A DNA stretch of 64,000 bases from Phycisphaerae bacterium (GCA_016793805.1 JAEUIZ010000057.1:57920-121919); one strand, 5' to 3'. Positions 37,229 through 46,912 are shown, counted from the stretch's first letter. The notes: generated by a model from the sequence alone, not told the origin. A program made the numbers and translations.

Positions 37229-40105
37229 ATGATGGATCGGGAGCGAGTCCGGGATGTCTTCGCGGAGGCCGCGGCGCTGCCCGAGACGGACCGGGCGACG
37301 TTCCTCGACCGGGCGTGCGCGGGGGACGCGGCGATGCGGGCCGAGGTCGAGTCGCTGCTCTCGGCGGCGGCACGGAGCCCTGACTTCATGGGCTCGCCCA
37401 CGAGCGGCGGTGGGGGAGCGGCCTCCGAGGGGCCGGGGACGCGCATCGGCCCGTACAAGTTGCTCGAGGCGATCGGGCACGGAGGGTTCGGGACGGTCTA
37501 CATGGCGGAGCAGGAGGCGCCCGTGCGTCGCCGGGTGGCGTTGAAGATCATCAAGTTGGGGATGGACACGCGGGCGGTGGTGGCGCGGTTCGAGGCGGAG
37601 CGGCAGGCGCTGGCGATGATGGACCACGCGCACATCGCCAAGGTCTTTGATGCGGGAGTGACGGACTCGGGCAGGCCGTTCTTCGTCATGGAACTGGTCG
37701 CGGGGGAGCCGATCACGGCGTACGCGGACCGGGCGAGCCTGAGCATCGCGGAGCGGCTGGAGTTGTTCGTGCAGGTCTGCCATGCGGTGCAGCACGCGCA
37801 CTCCAAGGGGGTGATCCATCGGGACCTCAAGCCCGGGAACGTGCTGGTGACGACGCAGGACGGGCGTCCGCACGCGAAGGTGATCGACTTCGGGATCGCC
37901 AAGGCGGTGGAGCAGCGGCTGACGGAGCGGACGCTGTTCACGGAGTTCCGGCAGATGGTGGGGACGCCGGAGTACATGTCACCGGAGCAGGCCGGGGGCG
38001 AGCCGGACGTGGACGCGCGATCGGACGTGTACAGCCTCGGGGTGCTGCTGTATGAGTTACTGACCGGGGCGACGCCGTTTGACGCGCGGGCGTTGAGGTC
38101 GGCGGCGTACGACGAGTTGCAGCGGATCATCCGGGAGGTGGAGCCGCCCAAGCCGAGCACGCGGGTGAGCACGCTGGGCGAGGCGCTAGCGACGGTGGCG
38201 CTGCACCGGCGGACGCAGCCGCGGAGCCTTTCGCCGCTGTTGCGAGGGGACCTGGATTGGATCGTGATGCGGTGCCTGGAGAAGGACCGGGGCCGGCGGT
38301 ACGCGACGAGCGACGCGCTGGCGGCGGACCTCGTGGCGCTGCTTCGTGGGGACCCGGTGAGCGCGGTGCCTCCGAGCGCGGCGTATCGGGCTCGGAAGTT
38401 CCTGAGGCGGCACCGGATCGCCGCGACGGCGGGCGGGATCGTGCTGGGCGCGCTGGTGCTCGGGGTGGTCGGGACGACGATCGGGCTGGTGCAGGCGCGG
38501 CGGGCGAGGACGGACGCCGAGACGAACGCAACGATCGCCGGCGCGAACGCGAAGCAGGCGGCGGCGGAGGCGGCTCGAGCGGACGCGAAGGCCGAAGAGG
38601 CCGGGGCGAGCGCGCGGACCGCGGAGGCGGTGAACGAGTTGATGCGCACGATGGTGGGCCGGGCGAATCGGGGGAAAGAGGACGGGCGTGCCGACGTGAC
38701 GGTCCGGGAGGTGATGGACGCGGCGGCGGCGGACCTGGAGTCTGGCACTGGCGCGCGTGAGCCTCGGGTCGCGGCGATGCTGGCCAAGACGATCGGAACG
38801 ACGTACGACGAACTGAACCTGCTGGACGCGGCGGAGCGGATGCTGCGGCTGTATCAGCGGCTGTCGCGGGAGCAGTTCGGGGAGCAGAGCCTGGAGCACG
38901 GGGAGGCGACGCACCTGTTGGCGGACCTGCTGCGCAAGCGGGGCGCGCTGGCGGAGGCTCGTGCCGAATATGCGCTCGGGAGGCGGATCGCTTCGGCGCT
39001 GGGCGATGCGGCCACCGAGTTGCTCGCGGAGGTGGATGTCTGCGAGGCGGTGATTGACGCGGAGCATGGGGAGCCGGCGAGGGCGGAGTCGGTCCTGCGC
39101 GCCGCGCTGACCACGCTGGACGCCAAGGGGCTCGGGGCGAGCAAGCCGGCGGTCATCGCGACGAACAACCTGGCAGCGATCCTGTGGGGATCGGGTCGGC
39201 GGGACGAGGCGCAGGAGGTGTACAAGAGGTCGATTGAACTGCTCCGGGTCAGTGGGCGGGAACCCGACCGCATCGACATGCTCCACAACCTTGCGGCCAT
39301 CCAGCACTCGCAGCGGGACTTTGCGGCCGCGGAGGCGACTTCGGCGGAGGAAGTGACGTTGGTCAGGCGGCTGTACGGAGATCGGCACCTCTTGTTGGCG
39401 AGCGCGCTCGACTCGTACGCGATGATCCTGATGTCCCGCGAGAATCTGGGCGGCGCGGCGGCCGCGGGACGGGAGGCGTTGTCGATCCGGCGGGCGCTGC
39501 TGAGACCCCGGCATCAGTTGCTCACGGCGAGCATGCGGAAGTTGGGCGGGGTGCTGCTCGACGCGGGCGAGATGCAAGAGGCCGAGGCACTGCTTCGCGA
39601 GTCGAACGAGGCCGCGGCGCTCACGGTGCCCGCTGGCGAGCCGGACTATGTGTACGGTCGGTACGAGCGTGCGGTCGCGCTGACCGCGCTGGGTCGGCAC
39701 GACGAGGCCGAGGCGGTCCTTCGAGAGGTGATGGCGGACTCGGAGAGCACCCTGAAGGACGGCTCGCGTCTGTGGTGGATGCGTGGCGCGTCGGGGTGCC
39801 TTCTGGCGGTCGTGATCGCGAGGCAAGCGGAAACGTCGGCGGACCCGACCGAGCGGGCGAGGCTGATCGACGAGTCCGCGGCATTGGTCTCGAACTACGC
39901 GGAACGACTTCTGGGCGCCAAGCAAGGGATGGGCCCGCGGACGCGGCGGCAGGTCGTGGGCCGATCGCTCGATCAAGTGGTGTCGGCGTGTGAGATCGCG
40001 GTGCGCGTGTTGCCCAGCCCCGAACGGGAGGCGCTGGCGGCGACGACGCGGGCTTGGCGAGCGCAGTTCCTCGCCGAGATTGGTGCGGAGCCTCCACGGA
40101 AGTAG
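37229..40105 (+). CDS. Ser/Thr protein kinase with predicted TPR tail
   Basis: A 958-residue kinase. The first about 75 residues are a helical segment (D-R-E-R-V-R-D-V-F-A-E-A-A), common in sigma-linked planctomycete kinases. The kinase domain (about 78-360) has G-H-G-G-F-G-T-V (83), A-L-K-I-I-K, H-R-D-L-K-P-G-N-V-L (197), D-F-G-I-A-K (219) and G-T-P-E-Y-M-S-P-E-Q. One membrane helix lies at about 392-418. The extracytoplasmic part (about 430-940) is rich in helical pairs that look like tetratricopeptide repeats. Start at 37229 or 37232. Likely regulates or is coupled to the ECF factor just upstream. Confidence 0.9.
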   Translation: MMDRERVRDVFAEAAALPETDRATFLDRACAGDAAMRAEVESLLSAAARSPDFMGSPTSGGGGAASEGPGTRIGPYKLLEAIGHGGFGTVYMAEQEAPVRRRVALKIIKLGMDTRAVVARFEAERQALAMMDHAHIAKVFDAGVTDSGRPFFVMELVAGEPITAYADRASLSIAERLELFVQVCHAVQHAHSKGVIHRDLKPGNVLVTTQDGRPHAKVIDFGIAKAVEQRLTERTLFTEFRQMVGTPEYMSPEQAGGEPDVDARSDVYSLGVLLYELLTGATPFDARALRSAAYDELQRIIREVEPPKPSTRVSTLGEALATVALHRRTQPRSLSPLLRGDLDWIVMRCLEKDRGRRYATSDALAADLVALLRGDPVSAVPPSAAYRARKFLRRHRIAATAGGIVLGALVLGVVGTTIGLVQARRARTDAETNATIAGANAKQAAAEAARADAKAEEAGASARTAEAVNELMRTMVGRANRGKEDGRADVTVREVMDAAAADLESGTGAREPRVAAMLAKTIGTTYDELNLLDAAERMLRLYQRLSREQFGEQSLEHGEATHLLADLLRKRGALAEARAEYALGRRIASALGDAATELLAEVDVCEAVIDAEHGEPARAESVLRAALTTLDAKGLGASKPAVIATNNLAAILWGSGRRDEAQEVYKRSIELLRVSGREPDRIDMLHNLAAIQHSQRDFAAAEATSAEEVTLVRRLYGDRHLLLASALDSYAMILMSRENLGGAAAAGREALSIRRALLRPRHQLLTASMRKLGGVLLDAGEMQEAEALLRESNEAAALTVPAGEPDYVYGRYERAVALTALGRHDEAEAVLREVMADSESTLKDGSRLWWMRGASGCLLAVVIARQAETSADPTERARLIDESAALVSNYAERLLGAKQGMGPRTRRQVVGRSLDQVVSACEIAVRVLPSPEREALAATTRAWRAQFLAEIGAEPPRK

Positions 40106-40388
40106 CGGGGGGGCTCGGCCTCGGCGGCTCACCGCGGCGGCGGACTTGGGCTCCGGAGCCTGTACGGGTGTTGGTGCGTCGTGCCTGCTGGTCTTACCCA
40201 GGTATGGAGGGGTACCACCAGCCCGCTCCGGAGGAGGCATGCCGCCCTCTTGGCGGGCTCGCCGCAGCGCCCAGCAAGGTTGGCGCGGATTCGTGCCGGA
40301 ATCTTGTCGCTTGATTCGTGAGTCGTCCGCTTGTAGGGGTGACCGAGGGCATTCCCCTTCGCACCACCATTCCATCGGAGAACGATCC

Positions 40389-41789
40389 ATGAGAGCCGCG
40401 CTTCTTGCTGTGTGCCTTCCTGCTGTCCTGTCTGCTGCCGCGTTTGCCCAGCCCACCGCGATCACGTACCAGGGTCGGGTGAAGAACGGCACGGCCCTGG
40501 CAAGCGGATTGCATGACTTCCGCTTCACGCTGTTTGACGCGGCGAGCGGCGGCGCGCCGGTCGGGACGACGCAGTGCATGGACAACGTCGTGGTGACCGA
40601 GGGCCTGTTCACGGCGGTGGTGGACTTCGGGCAGCAGTTCGCCACTCCCAGTCCGAGGTTCCTGCAGATCGAGGTGCGCGCGGACACGGGCCTGAACTGC
40701 ACGAACGGGACGGGGTTCGTGGTGCTCGCGCCGCGACAGGCGCTGACGGCGGCTCCGCTGGCGAACAGCGCCAAGTCGGCGTTCTCGCTGTCGGCGGCGG
40801 ACGGCTCGCCGGCGAACGCGGTGTTCGTGGACAACAACGGGAACGTCGGCATCGGCACGACCACGCCGGGACACTCGGTGACAATCGCCAACCCCGCGCC
40901 GACGATCGCGCTCCAGGACACCGACTCGACGACGCAGCAAGTCGGCTACATCAGTTACCGCGACAGCGGGAACGTCGAGCGCGGGTGGGTGGGCTACGGC
41001 TCGGTCGGTGATCCTGATCTCTCGATTATTAACGCCCGGCCGGGCGGCGACATCGTGCTCAACACGTTTGGCGGGGGGCTGGTCGGCATCGGCACGGCCG
41101 CGCCGGGGTACTTGCTGCATGTCAGCGGGGGCGCGATCGCCGTCTCGACGCCGGCGGTCGATCAGGCCGACGCCCTGGTCCTTGGGATCGAGCGTTCGTG
41201 GGCGTTCCGTCAGCAGGGCACCGGTGCCGCTACGGCGCTCAAACTGCAGAGCATCGGCGGCGGGGGTAACAAGAACTTCCTCATCGACACGACGGGCTTC
41301 GTCGGGATCGGCACGCTGAGCCCGCAGGCCAAACTGGACGTGGCGGGCACGGCCCGCGTGCAGGTGCTCGAGATCACCGGCGCGGATCTGGCGGAGCGGT
41401 TCCCGGCGTCGGAGCCGCTGGCGCCGGGCATGGTCGTGGCGATCGATCGGGAGAACCCTGGCCAACTGTGCCTGTCGCGGTCGGCGTACAACCGCACGGT
41501 CGCGGGCGTCGTGAGCGGCGCGAACGAGTTCGCGGCTGGGGCGATCCTGGGCAATCTGCCCGGGCACGACGATGCGCCGGCGGTGGCGCTGACCGGGCGC
41601 GTGTACGTCTGGTGCGACGCGGGGACGGGACCGATCGAGCCGGGCGACATGCTGACGACGTCCGAGACGCCGGGGCACGCGATGCGAGCCGACGACTACT
41701 CCCGAGCCCAGGGCGCGATCATCGGCAAGGCGATGACCTCGCTCCCCAGCGGGCGCGGGATGGTGCTGGTGCTCGTCAACCTTCAGTAG
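40389..41789 (+). CDS. Secreted protein with tail-fibre-like repeats
   Basis: A 466-residue exported protein. A signal peptide (about 1-20, L-L-A-V-C-L-P-A-V-L-S-A-A-A-F-A) is followed by a beta-rich domain, then three V-G-I-G-T-x-x-P motifs near 154, 234 and 304, as seen in the repeated regions of tail-fibre and adhesin-like proteins. The C-terminal third (about 320-466) has E-R-F-P-A-S-E-P-L, G-T-A-R-V, and V-W-C-D-A-G-T, with the look of a trimeric beta or chaperone-like end domain; no S74 catalytic dyad is recognised. Proposed surface protein, function unknown. The next gene also encodes an exported protein. Confidence 0.7.
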   Translation: MRAALLAVCLPAVLSAAAFAQPTAITYQGRVKNGTALASGLHDFRFTLFDAASGGAPVGTTQCMDNVVVTEGLFTAVVDFGQQFATPSPRFLQIEVRADTGLNCTNGTGFVVLAPRQALTAAPLANSAKSAFSLSAADGSPANAVFVDNNGNVGIGTTTPGHSVTIANPAPTIALQDTDSTTQQVGYISYRDSGNVERGWVGYGSVGDPDLSIINARPGGDIVLNTFGGGLVGIGTAAPGYLLHVSGGAIAVSTPAVDQADALVLGIERSWAFRQQGTGAATALKLQSIGGGGNKNFLIDTTGFVGIGTLSPQAKLDVAGTARVQVLEITGADLAERFPASEPLAPGMVVAIDRENPGQLCLSRSAYNRTVAGVVSGANEFAAGAILGNLPGHDDAPAVALTGRVYVWCDAGTGPIEPGDMLTTSETPGHAMRADDYSRAQGAIIGKAMTSLPSGRGMVLVLVNLQ

Positions 41790-41837
41790 TTGCTTGGTCG
41801 GCCGTCACGCACGCCCCAAGAGAACAGGAGCGCACCG

Positions 41838-43031
41838 ATGGCACGCCTTCGACTCTCTCTCCGGCCCTGCGTTCTGACGCTTCCCGCCGCCGTCGTGCTG
41901 GGCGTCGCGCCGACCCGCGCGATCGCCCAGCCCGACGGGTACCAGCTCTATCTCGGCGGCTATCCGATCGCGGAGACCTCATGGAGCAACGACTCGCAGG
42001 GCGTGGCGCACGACGATGGCAACTGGTTTATCACGCAGACCGAGACGATCTGGAAGATCCCAGTCGCCCGCGATCTGCGGACCGTGACCGCGGCGTCCCC
42101 GGGCGTGATCCGAGTGCCGCTGGCGAACTACGCACCGCTGGTCGGGTTCCATCACATCGGAGATCCGGTCGTCTACAAGCACAACGGCGTGGACTACCTG
42201 CTCGTTCCGATCGAGGGCCCGGGCAAGCCCGGCTCGATCGCGGTGCTCGCGTGCACGACGCTCGCGTACATCACGCACTTCCCCCAGGCGTCCCAGGGCG
42301 GCGACGCCGGGTGGTGCGCGGTGGATGAGGCCGGGATCATCTACTCGTCGCTCCAGCATGCCTCGTCGCTGCTGCGGTATCAACTGAACTGGCCGCTGCT
42401 CCAATCGACGGGCACGCCGCAGGTCACGACGCTCGGGTCGATCCCGATGCTCAACGAGTCCGGGTCGGCCCTGGACCTGGTCACGATGCAGGGCGGGGAG
42501 TTTGCTCCCGGGGGCCGGCTGCTCTACCTCATCAGCGGGTTCTACGACGACAGCGGCGGGCTCGAGGACCGCGAGGGCATCCACGTGCTCGAACGGACGT
42601 CCAGCGGCACGGCATGGAAGCGAGTTGGCCACTCGACGCGCGGCTTCGGCCACTTCGACTTCTATTACGACCCGGGCTTTCCGACCTATGAGGAGCCCGA
42701 GGGACTCACGATCTGGGACCTCGACGACGGGCGAGCGCCGGGGATCCGCGGGCAACTCCACGCGATGGTCAGCGACAACGACATCGAGGCTGGGGACATC
42801 GACTTCAAGCACTACACCTGCACCATCCGCGTCAATCCATCGGGCGGATGCACGCCCGGCACCCAGCCCGGGAGTCCGTCGTGCCCGTTTCCGACCATCG
42901 GCGGAGCGGCCAGTCTTGCGTGGAGCGGGGCGGAGATCCGACTTCGTGCGGCGACGTACAACGGTCCGCTCTCACTGGCCAAGCGGGTGCGCCTGAGCGC
43001 CGAGGGGGGGGTCGTGCGGATCGGGCACTAG
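41838..43031 (+). CDS. Secreted hypothetical protein
   Basis: A 397-residue protein with a hydrophobic signal peptide (about 10-32, C-V-L-T-L-P-A-A-V-V-L-G-V-A). The rest is beta-rich, with repeated aromatic and glycine motifs (Y-L-I-S-G-F-Y-D-D-S-G-G, F-G-H-F-D-F-Y-Y-D-P-G), but no named family is recognised. Three cysteines near the end could form a disulfide cluster. Start ATG at 41838 has an AGGAG site 10 bases upstream. It sits between two other exported proteins in the same direction, so a cell-surface role is likely. Confidence 0.65.
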   Translation: MARLRLSLRPCVLTLPAAVVLGVAPTRAIAQPDGYQLYLGGYPIAETSWSNDSQGVAHDDGNWFITQTETIWKIPVARDLRTVTAASPGVIRVPLANYAPLVGFHHIGDPVVYKHNGVDYLLVPIEGPGKPGSIAVLACTTLAYITHFPQASQGGDAGWCAVDEAGIIYSSLQHASSLLRYQLNWPLLQSTGTPQVTTLGSIPMLNESGSALDLVTMQGGEFAPGGRLLYLISGFYDDSGGLEDREGIHVLERTSSGTAWKRVGHSTRGFGHFDFYYDPGFPTYEEPEGLTIWDLDDGRAPGIRGQLHAMVSDNDIEAGDIDFKHYTCTIRVNPSGGCTPGTQPGSPSCPFPTIGGAASLAWSGAEIRLRAATYNGPLSLAKRVRLSAEGGVVRIGH

Positions 43032-43168
43032 CGTGTTCCCCCGGGGTTCTCGCGTCGACGATCGGCCCCCGCCGTCCCAAACTGTGTCCAACATGCATCA
43101 GCCAGCGCACGTGTGATCGAGTCAGGAGGCGACAGCCGCGGCGAACGCCGTGAGAAAGGCCCTTCACC

Positions 43169-43576
43169 ATGTCCAGGCACACCCTCGCCTTCGGTCTTGC
43201 CACGCTGCTCGTTGCGCCGATCGCGCACGCGCAGTTGACCATCGACTGGTACACGATCGACGGCGGCGGGGGCACAAGCACCGGCGGCGGGTTCACCATC
43301 AGCGGCACGATCGGCCAGCCCGATGCGGGAAGGGGCGTCGGCGGCGCGTTGGAGTGCGTTGGCGGCTTCTGGAGCGCTCAGGCCGGCACCTGCTATGCCA
43401 ACTGTGACGGATCGACGGTGGTGCCCGTGCTGAACGTCAACGACTTCTCGTGCTTCCTGAACCGATTCGCGGCGGGCGACACGCGCGCCAACTGCGACGG
43501 ATCGACGGTCGCGCCGGTGCTCAACGTCAACGACTTCTCATGCTTCCTGAACCAGTACGCGATCGGGTGCCCGTGA
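43169..43576 (+). CDS. Small secreted protein with two dockerin-like repeats
   Basis: A 135-residue exported protein. A signal peptide (M-S-R-H-T-L-A-F-G-L-A-T-L-L-V-A-P-I-A-H-A is about 21 residues) is followed by a glycine-rich segment I-D-G-G-G-G-T-S-T-G-G-G and S-G-T-I-G-Q-P-D-A-G, and two copies of an about 27-residue repeat starting A-N-C-D-G-S-T-V and running L-N-V-N-D-F-S-C-F-L-N. This resembles the 'GC-type dockerin' domain of planctomycete secreted proteins, with Cys and Asp positions as in calcium-binding repeats. It may anchor to a surface cohesin-like partner. A C-terminal GCP end closes the second repeat. Confidence 0.8.
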   Translation: MSRHTLAFGLATLLVAPIAHAQLTIDWYTIDGGGGTSTGGGFTISGTIGQPDAGRGVGGALECVGGFWSAQAGTCYANCDGSTVVPVLNVNDFSCFLNRFAAGDTRANCDGSTVAPVLNVNDFSCFLNQYAIGCP

Positions 43577-43688
43577 ACGCCGCTGGCATCGGGCCCCGCC
43601 GGTCGACATGCTGACGGAGCAGCGCCACACCAGGCGCGCCGGGCGTCGCGCGAGGGACACGCCGCGCGGCATCCGTCGCGCACGCCGA

Positions 43689-44951
43689 TCAGGGAGTTAC
43701 ACGGATCGGCCTCCGCGCGAGGACCTTGTTGCCCTGGCCGGCGACGTACCGAATCTCGCACTCGCCGGCTTCCTTCGGGAGCCCGACGGACAGTGGTGAG
43801 CCCGCGGTCGTGACGGTGTAGTTCCCGTACTGCCCATCCGGCGCGGCCTTGGGGACCACGGTGATGTAGTCGCCGGGGTTATTTGGGCCGGTCCAAGTGA
43901 CGCTCACGGCGCTGCCCGCGGCGCCCTCCGCGGCGGCGGCGAGCGTGACCTCGGCGGCCACGATCCTGATCGAGCGTCGCGCCAGCACCTTGTTGCCCAG
44001 CCCGGTCATGTAGCGCAACTCCGCCTCGCCCGAGATGATCGGCGTGACCAGGTTCAGTGGCGAGCCGCTCGAGGTCACCGTGTAGTTGCCATACTGCCCA
44101 TCGGGCGTTGCCGCGGGGACCACGGTCACGTAGTCGCCGGCGTTGTTGGGGCCAATCCACGCGACCCGGATCGTGGCTCCCGCGATGGCCTCGGAAGGAG
44201 CGGAGAGTGAAACGCTCGGCGCAAGAACGCGGATCGGACGTCGAGCGAGCACCTTCTTGCCCTGTCCGACGACGTACCGCAACTCGGCCTCGCCTGCGTC
44301 GGGCGGGGCGGTCAGTGTCTGCGGCGACGGTCTGGTGGCATCGACATAACTCCCATACACCGCGTCGGGTGCGCCCGTTGGGACGATCGTGACGTAGTCG
44401 CCCGTGTTGTTGGGACCCGTCCAGGCGACGGCGAACGTGGAGCCGAGCACAACCTCGGCCACCGCGTCGAGCGAGGCGTTCACCGGCATGACCTCGATGG
44501 ATGCGCGCGCCAGGATCGTGCGCGATCGGCCTGTGACGTAGCGAACCTCGTACGTGCCGGGATCGGTGGGCGCGGTCAGCCGCAGCGTCCTTCCCTGGTG
44601 CGTGTCCTGGTAACTGCCGTGGTCCTGGGCGCGTGCGTCGGTGGGGACGACGGTGACGAAGTCGCCGCGGTTGTCGGGCCCGGTCCAATCGACGGCAAAC
44701 GTCGCTCCGGCCGCGACGGATGCCGGCGTTGTCAGGGTCGCGGGGGAGAGCACCTCATCGGGCTGTGCTGGCGCGGGGACGGGCGGCGGCGCGGAAGTAG
44801 ACTCGGAGGACGGAGTCGGCTTCGCCGCGGTGGGCGATGCCGGAGGCGGGACTCGTTCGCACGAGCAGCGGACGAGCAAGAGCGCGACCGCGAGGAGGAG
44901 CAGGAGCAGGACGATGATGACGGTCCGACGCCGGTCGCGGTTGGTGGCCAT
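43689..44951 (-). CDS. Membrane-anchored protein with four Ig-like tandem repeats
   Basis: A 420-residue protein. One N-terminal membrane segment (I-I-V-L-L-L-L-L-L-A-V-A-L-L-L) is followed by a Pro/Ser/Ala-rich linker (about 32-68) and four tandem repeats of about 85-90 residues from 70 to 420. Each repeat contains W-T/I-G-P-N/D-N-x-G-D-Y/F-V/I-T, a short polar loop, E-L/V-R-Y-V/M-x-G and a closing V-L-A-R-R-S/P-I-R-V-like strand. They look like exported beta-sandwich modules. The repeats differ enough to rule out very recent duplication. Function unknown; an adhesive or scaffold role is inferred. Confidence 0.78.
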   Translation of the reverse strand: MATNRDRRRTVIIVLLLLLLAVALLLVRCSCERVPPPASPTAAKPTPSSESTSAPPPVPAPAQPDEVLSPATLTTPASVAAGATFAVDWTGPDNRGDFVTVVPTDARAQDHGSYQDTHQGRTLRLTAPTDPGTYEVRYVTGRSRTILARASIEVMPVNASLDAVAEVVLGSTFAVAWTGPNNTGDYVTIVPTGAPDAVYGSYVDATRPSPQTLTAPPDAGEAELRYVVGQGKKVLARRPIRVLAPSVSLSAPSEAIAGATIRVAWIGPNNAGDYVTVVPAATPDGQYGNYTVTSSGSPLNLVTPIISGEAELRYMTGLGNKVLARRSIRIVAAEVTLAAAAEGAAGSAVSVTWTGPNNPGDYITVVPKAAPDGQYGNYTVTTAGSPLSVGLPKEAGECEIRYVAGQGNKVLARRPIRVTP

Positions 44952-45003
44952 GCGGAGAGTCTAACTCATAGGGCCGCTGACCACGGCGAGGCGGACGCCG
45001 TCG

Positions 45004-46026
45004 TCACCAGCCCGCGCCGGCCGTCTTGGTCCCGATCCTCATGACGGTGGATCCGCAGGTGATGAGAAGGGTCTTGCCGTCAACGCCGCCAAACGCGATG
45101 TTCGTGGCCGGTTGGGCGAGATGCCCGAGGAACTGGCCTTCGGGCGAGAGGACCCAGATGCCCCCGGGGCCGGTTGAGTAGATGTTGCCGTGCATATCGC
45201 AGCGCAGGCCGTCCGCGCCGCCGCGGGCCTTGATGCCCCGCGCGGCAGCCATCTCCATGAGGTTGGCGATGAGCCTTCGTTCGCCGAGCGTGCCGTCGGC
45301 GTGGACCTCGAATGCCTGAATCCTCGCGGCGCTGTATTCCGTGACGTAGAGCGTCCTGCCATCGGGAGAGAGCGCGACGCCGTTGGGCGCGTCGAGGCCA
45401 TCGGCGGCCTTGGAGGTCGTGCCGTCCTTGGCCACGCGCAGCACCCCGGTGAACGGGCTCTTGGTTCCGCGCGGGAGGAACCATGTGCCGTGGGTGACAT
45501 AGAGCGTGCCGTCCCTCGCAAGGGCTATGTCGTTCATGCCGCCGAGCGGCTCGCCGTTCTCGCTGATCTTTTCGGTCACGGTGCGAGGGGCGGTCGGCGT
45601 GCCTTGCGAATCGATGGACCACGCGGTGATGGACCGAGTCTCGGTCTCCACGTTGAAAACAGTGCCGGAGGCATCGGCTGTGCTGCCGACGGCGCGACCG
45701 GAAGGCTCACGCAGCACGACGGGCTTCTCGGCGCCGTTGTCGTACCGATAGACCCTGCTGCCCCGCATGTCGCAGAAGACGAAGAAACCCGAGGCGGCGC
45801 GACCCTCCGCGTCCGTGGAGCCGGCGACCCACGCCGGGCCCTCCGTGAAGGCGTACCCATCGCCGACGAGTTCGGCCTTGTCTGACGCGAACGGAGAGTC
45901 GGCGGGGAGATGTGCCGGCTCTTGTCTCAAAGGCTCCGCGGGCTGCTTCGTCGATGGGGCCGGGACCTGAACGGGCAGCAGAGCGAGCGTGAAGCCGGCG
46001 AAGGCGAGAGCAAGTGGCAGCGTCAT
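45004..46026 (-). CDS. SMP-30/gluconolactonase-like protein
   Basis: A 340-residue exported beta-propeller protein. A signal peptide (about 1-20) is followed by a linker and the SMP-30/gluconolactonase fold. The expected divalent-metal residues are visible: E in F-T-E-G-P-A-W near 60, N in M-N-D-I-A near 165, N in A-P-N-G-V-A near 215 and D in G-A-D-G-L-R near 272. By family it hydrolyses sugar or other lactones in the periplasm. The downstream neighbour is the Ig-repeat gene in the same direction, 52 bases away. Confidence 0.83.
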   Translation of the reverse strand: MTLPLALAFAGFTLALLPVQVPAPSTKQPAEPLRQEPAHLPADSPFASDKAELVGDGYAFTEGPAWVAGSTDAEGRAASGFFVFCDMRGSRVYRYDNGAEKPVVLREPSGRAVGSTADASGTVFNVETETRSITAWSIDSQGTPTAPRTVTEKISENGEPLGGMNDIALARDGTLYVTHGTWFLPRGTKSPFTGVLRVAKDGTTSKAADGLDAPNGVALSPDGRTLYVTEYSAARIQAFEVHADGTLGERRLIANLMEMAAARGIKARGGADGLRCDMHGNIYSTGPGGIWVLSPEGQFLGHLAQPATNIAFGGVDGKTLLITCGSTVMRIGTKTAGAGW

Positions 46027-46912
46027 GCGATGATTCCTCGGATCGGGCCGCGAGATGCAGGTTAGGCCGCGGCGATCCTACCCCATGCCCCGCTCGTGGA
46101 CTCGGCAGGATGAAGCGTGATGCGCGGGCCGATCGCTCACGCGCTCGCGTACCGCGGTCGAAGTGCAGCGGCTATAGCCGCAACCCACGTCCAAACCGAC
46201 CTGTGCAGGGCGAGAGTTGGCCGGCACATGGAACTGCGACCGCCTGCGTTCATCGCCCGGGGCGCACGCGAGCGAGCAGCCGATGGAACGCGGCATCGAC
46301 CGTGTGTGAAGCCCCGCGCGAGGACGAAATCGGCGACATCGAGTTCGACGTGCGACGGATCGGGTCTGGATACCCGATGACCTGCGAGGTGAACGCCGTG
46401 GGGGTGAGCACGGGAACGCCGCTGCCCGAGGCAACGAGCGTGCCCGCGTTCCCGGCCGACACGCCTGAGCGGATCTCCCACTGGGCGTATGTGACGCCGG
46501 TGATGGCCCCGCCTCCACCAGAAACAACGTGCCCGCCGAGCGTAACTTGCCCCGGCGGGCATGTCCCCAACCGCGCGTATCGTGCAGAAGTTGCGCCAGG
46601 CCGCAACGGCTACGCGGGCATCGGCACAGTTGGGGCGTGTAGGGCGCGTTGGCGAGCGAACGGCAGCGGTGGATGCTCGATGACCAATCGCGGTGGAGTA
46701 CTGACGTGCTCGCATCTCACGGCGTGCTGACTCGCCCGGGGTGCGCCATCGTCGAGTTTGCCTGTTGCTATGATCCTCGGAATCGACGCTGACAGCATTG
46801 CGAGCGTGTCGCTGGCGGTCGTCGTGTCGGGCTTGTTCTTCATCGCGATGCCGACGGGCGCGTCGTGATTCCACTGAAGGACATCCGCTCAATCACGAGC
46901 AAGGCGGAACCC
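46027..46912. other. Gene-poor decayed stretch
   Basis: This 886-base gap holds no convincing intact gene. It includes a frameshifted secreted-protein remnant on the minus strand (annotated separately) and a 32-codon frame at 46770-46868 with one hydrophobic segment (S-V-S-L-A-V-V-V-S-G-L-F-F-I-A) that looks like the tail of a membrane protein. Overlapping open frames on both strands here are not supported by codon or family evidence. It marks the left edge of the accessory region. Confidence 0.55.
46300..46606 (-). pseudogene. Frameshifted fragment of a planctomycete secreted protein
   Basis: On the minus strand one frame reads G-G-H-V-V-S-G-G-G-G, then Y-A-Q-W-E-I-R-S-G-V-S-A-G-N, and continues to about 46375. 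The coding sense then seems to move to a second frame reading V-E-L-D-V-A-D-F-V-L-A. Both pieces resemble consecutive parts of a beta-rich exported protein family seen in planctomycetes. A single-base shift near 46375 would join them. No start with a signal peptide is found upstream. Assignment of the family is from memory of the motif, so confidence is limited. Confidence 0.4.

Noticed and set aside
46014..46730. A 238-codon plus-strand frame
   Set aside because: It has no domain or ribosome site, and the minus strand there carries a likely pseudogene; codon pattern is not convincing.
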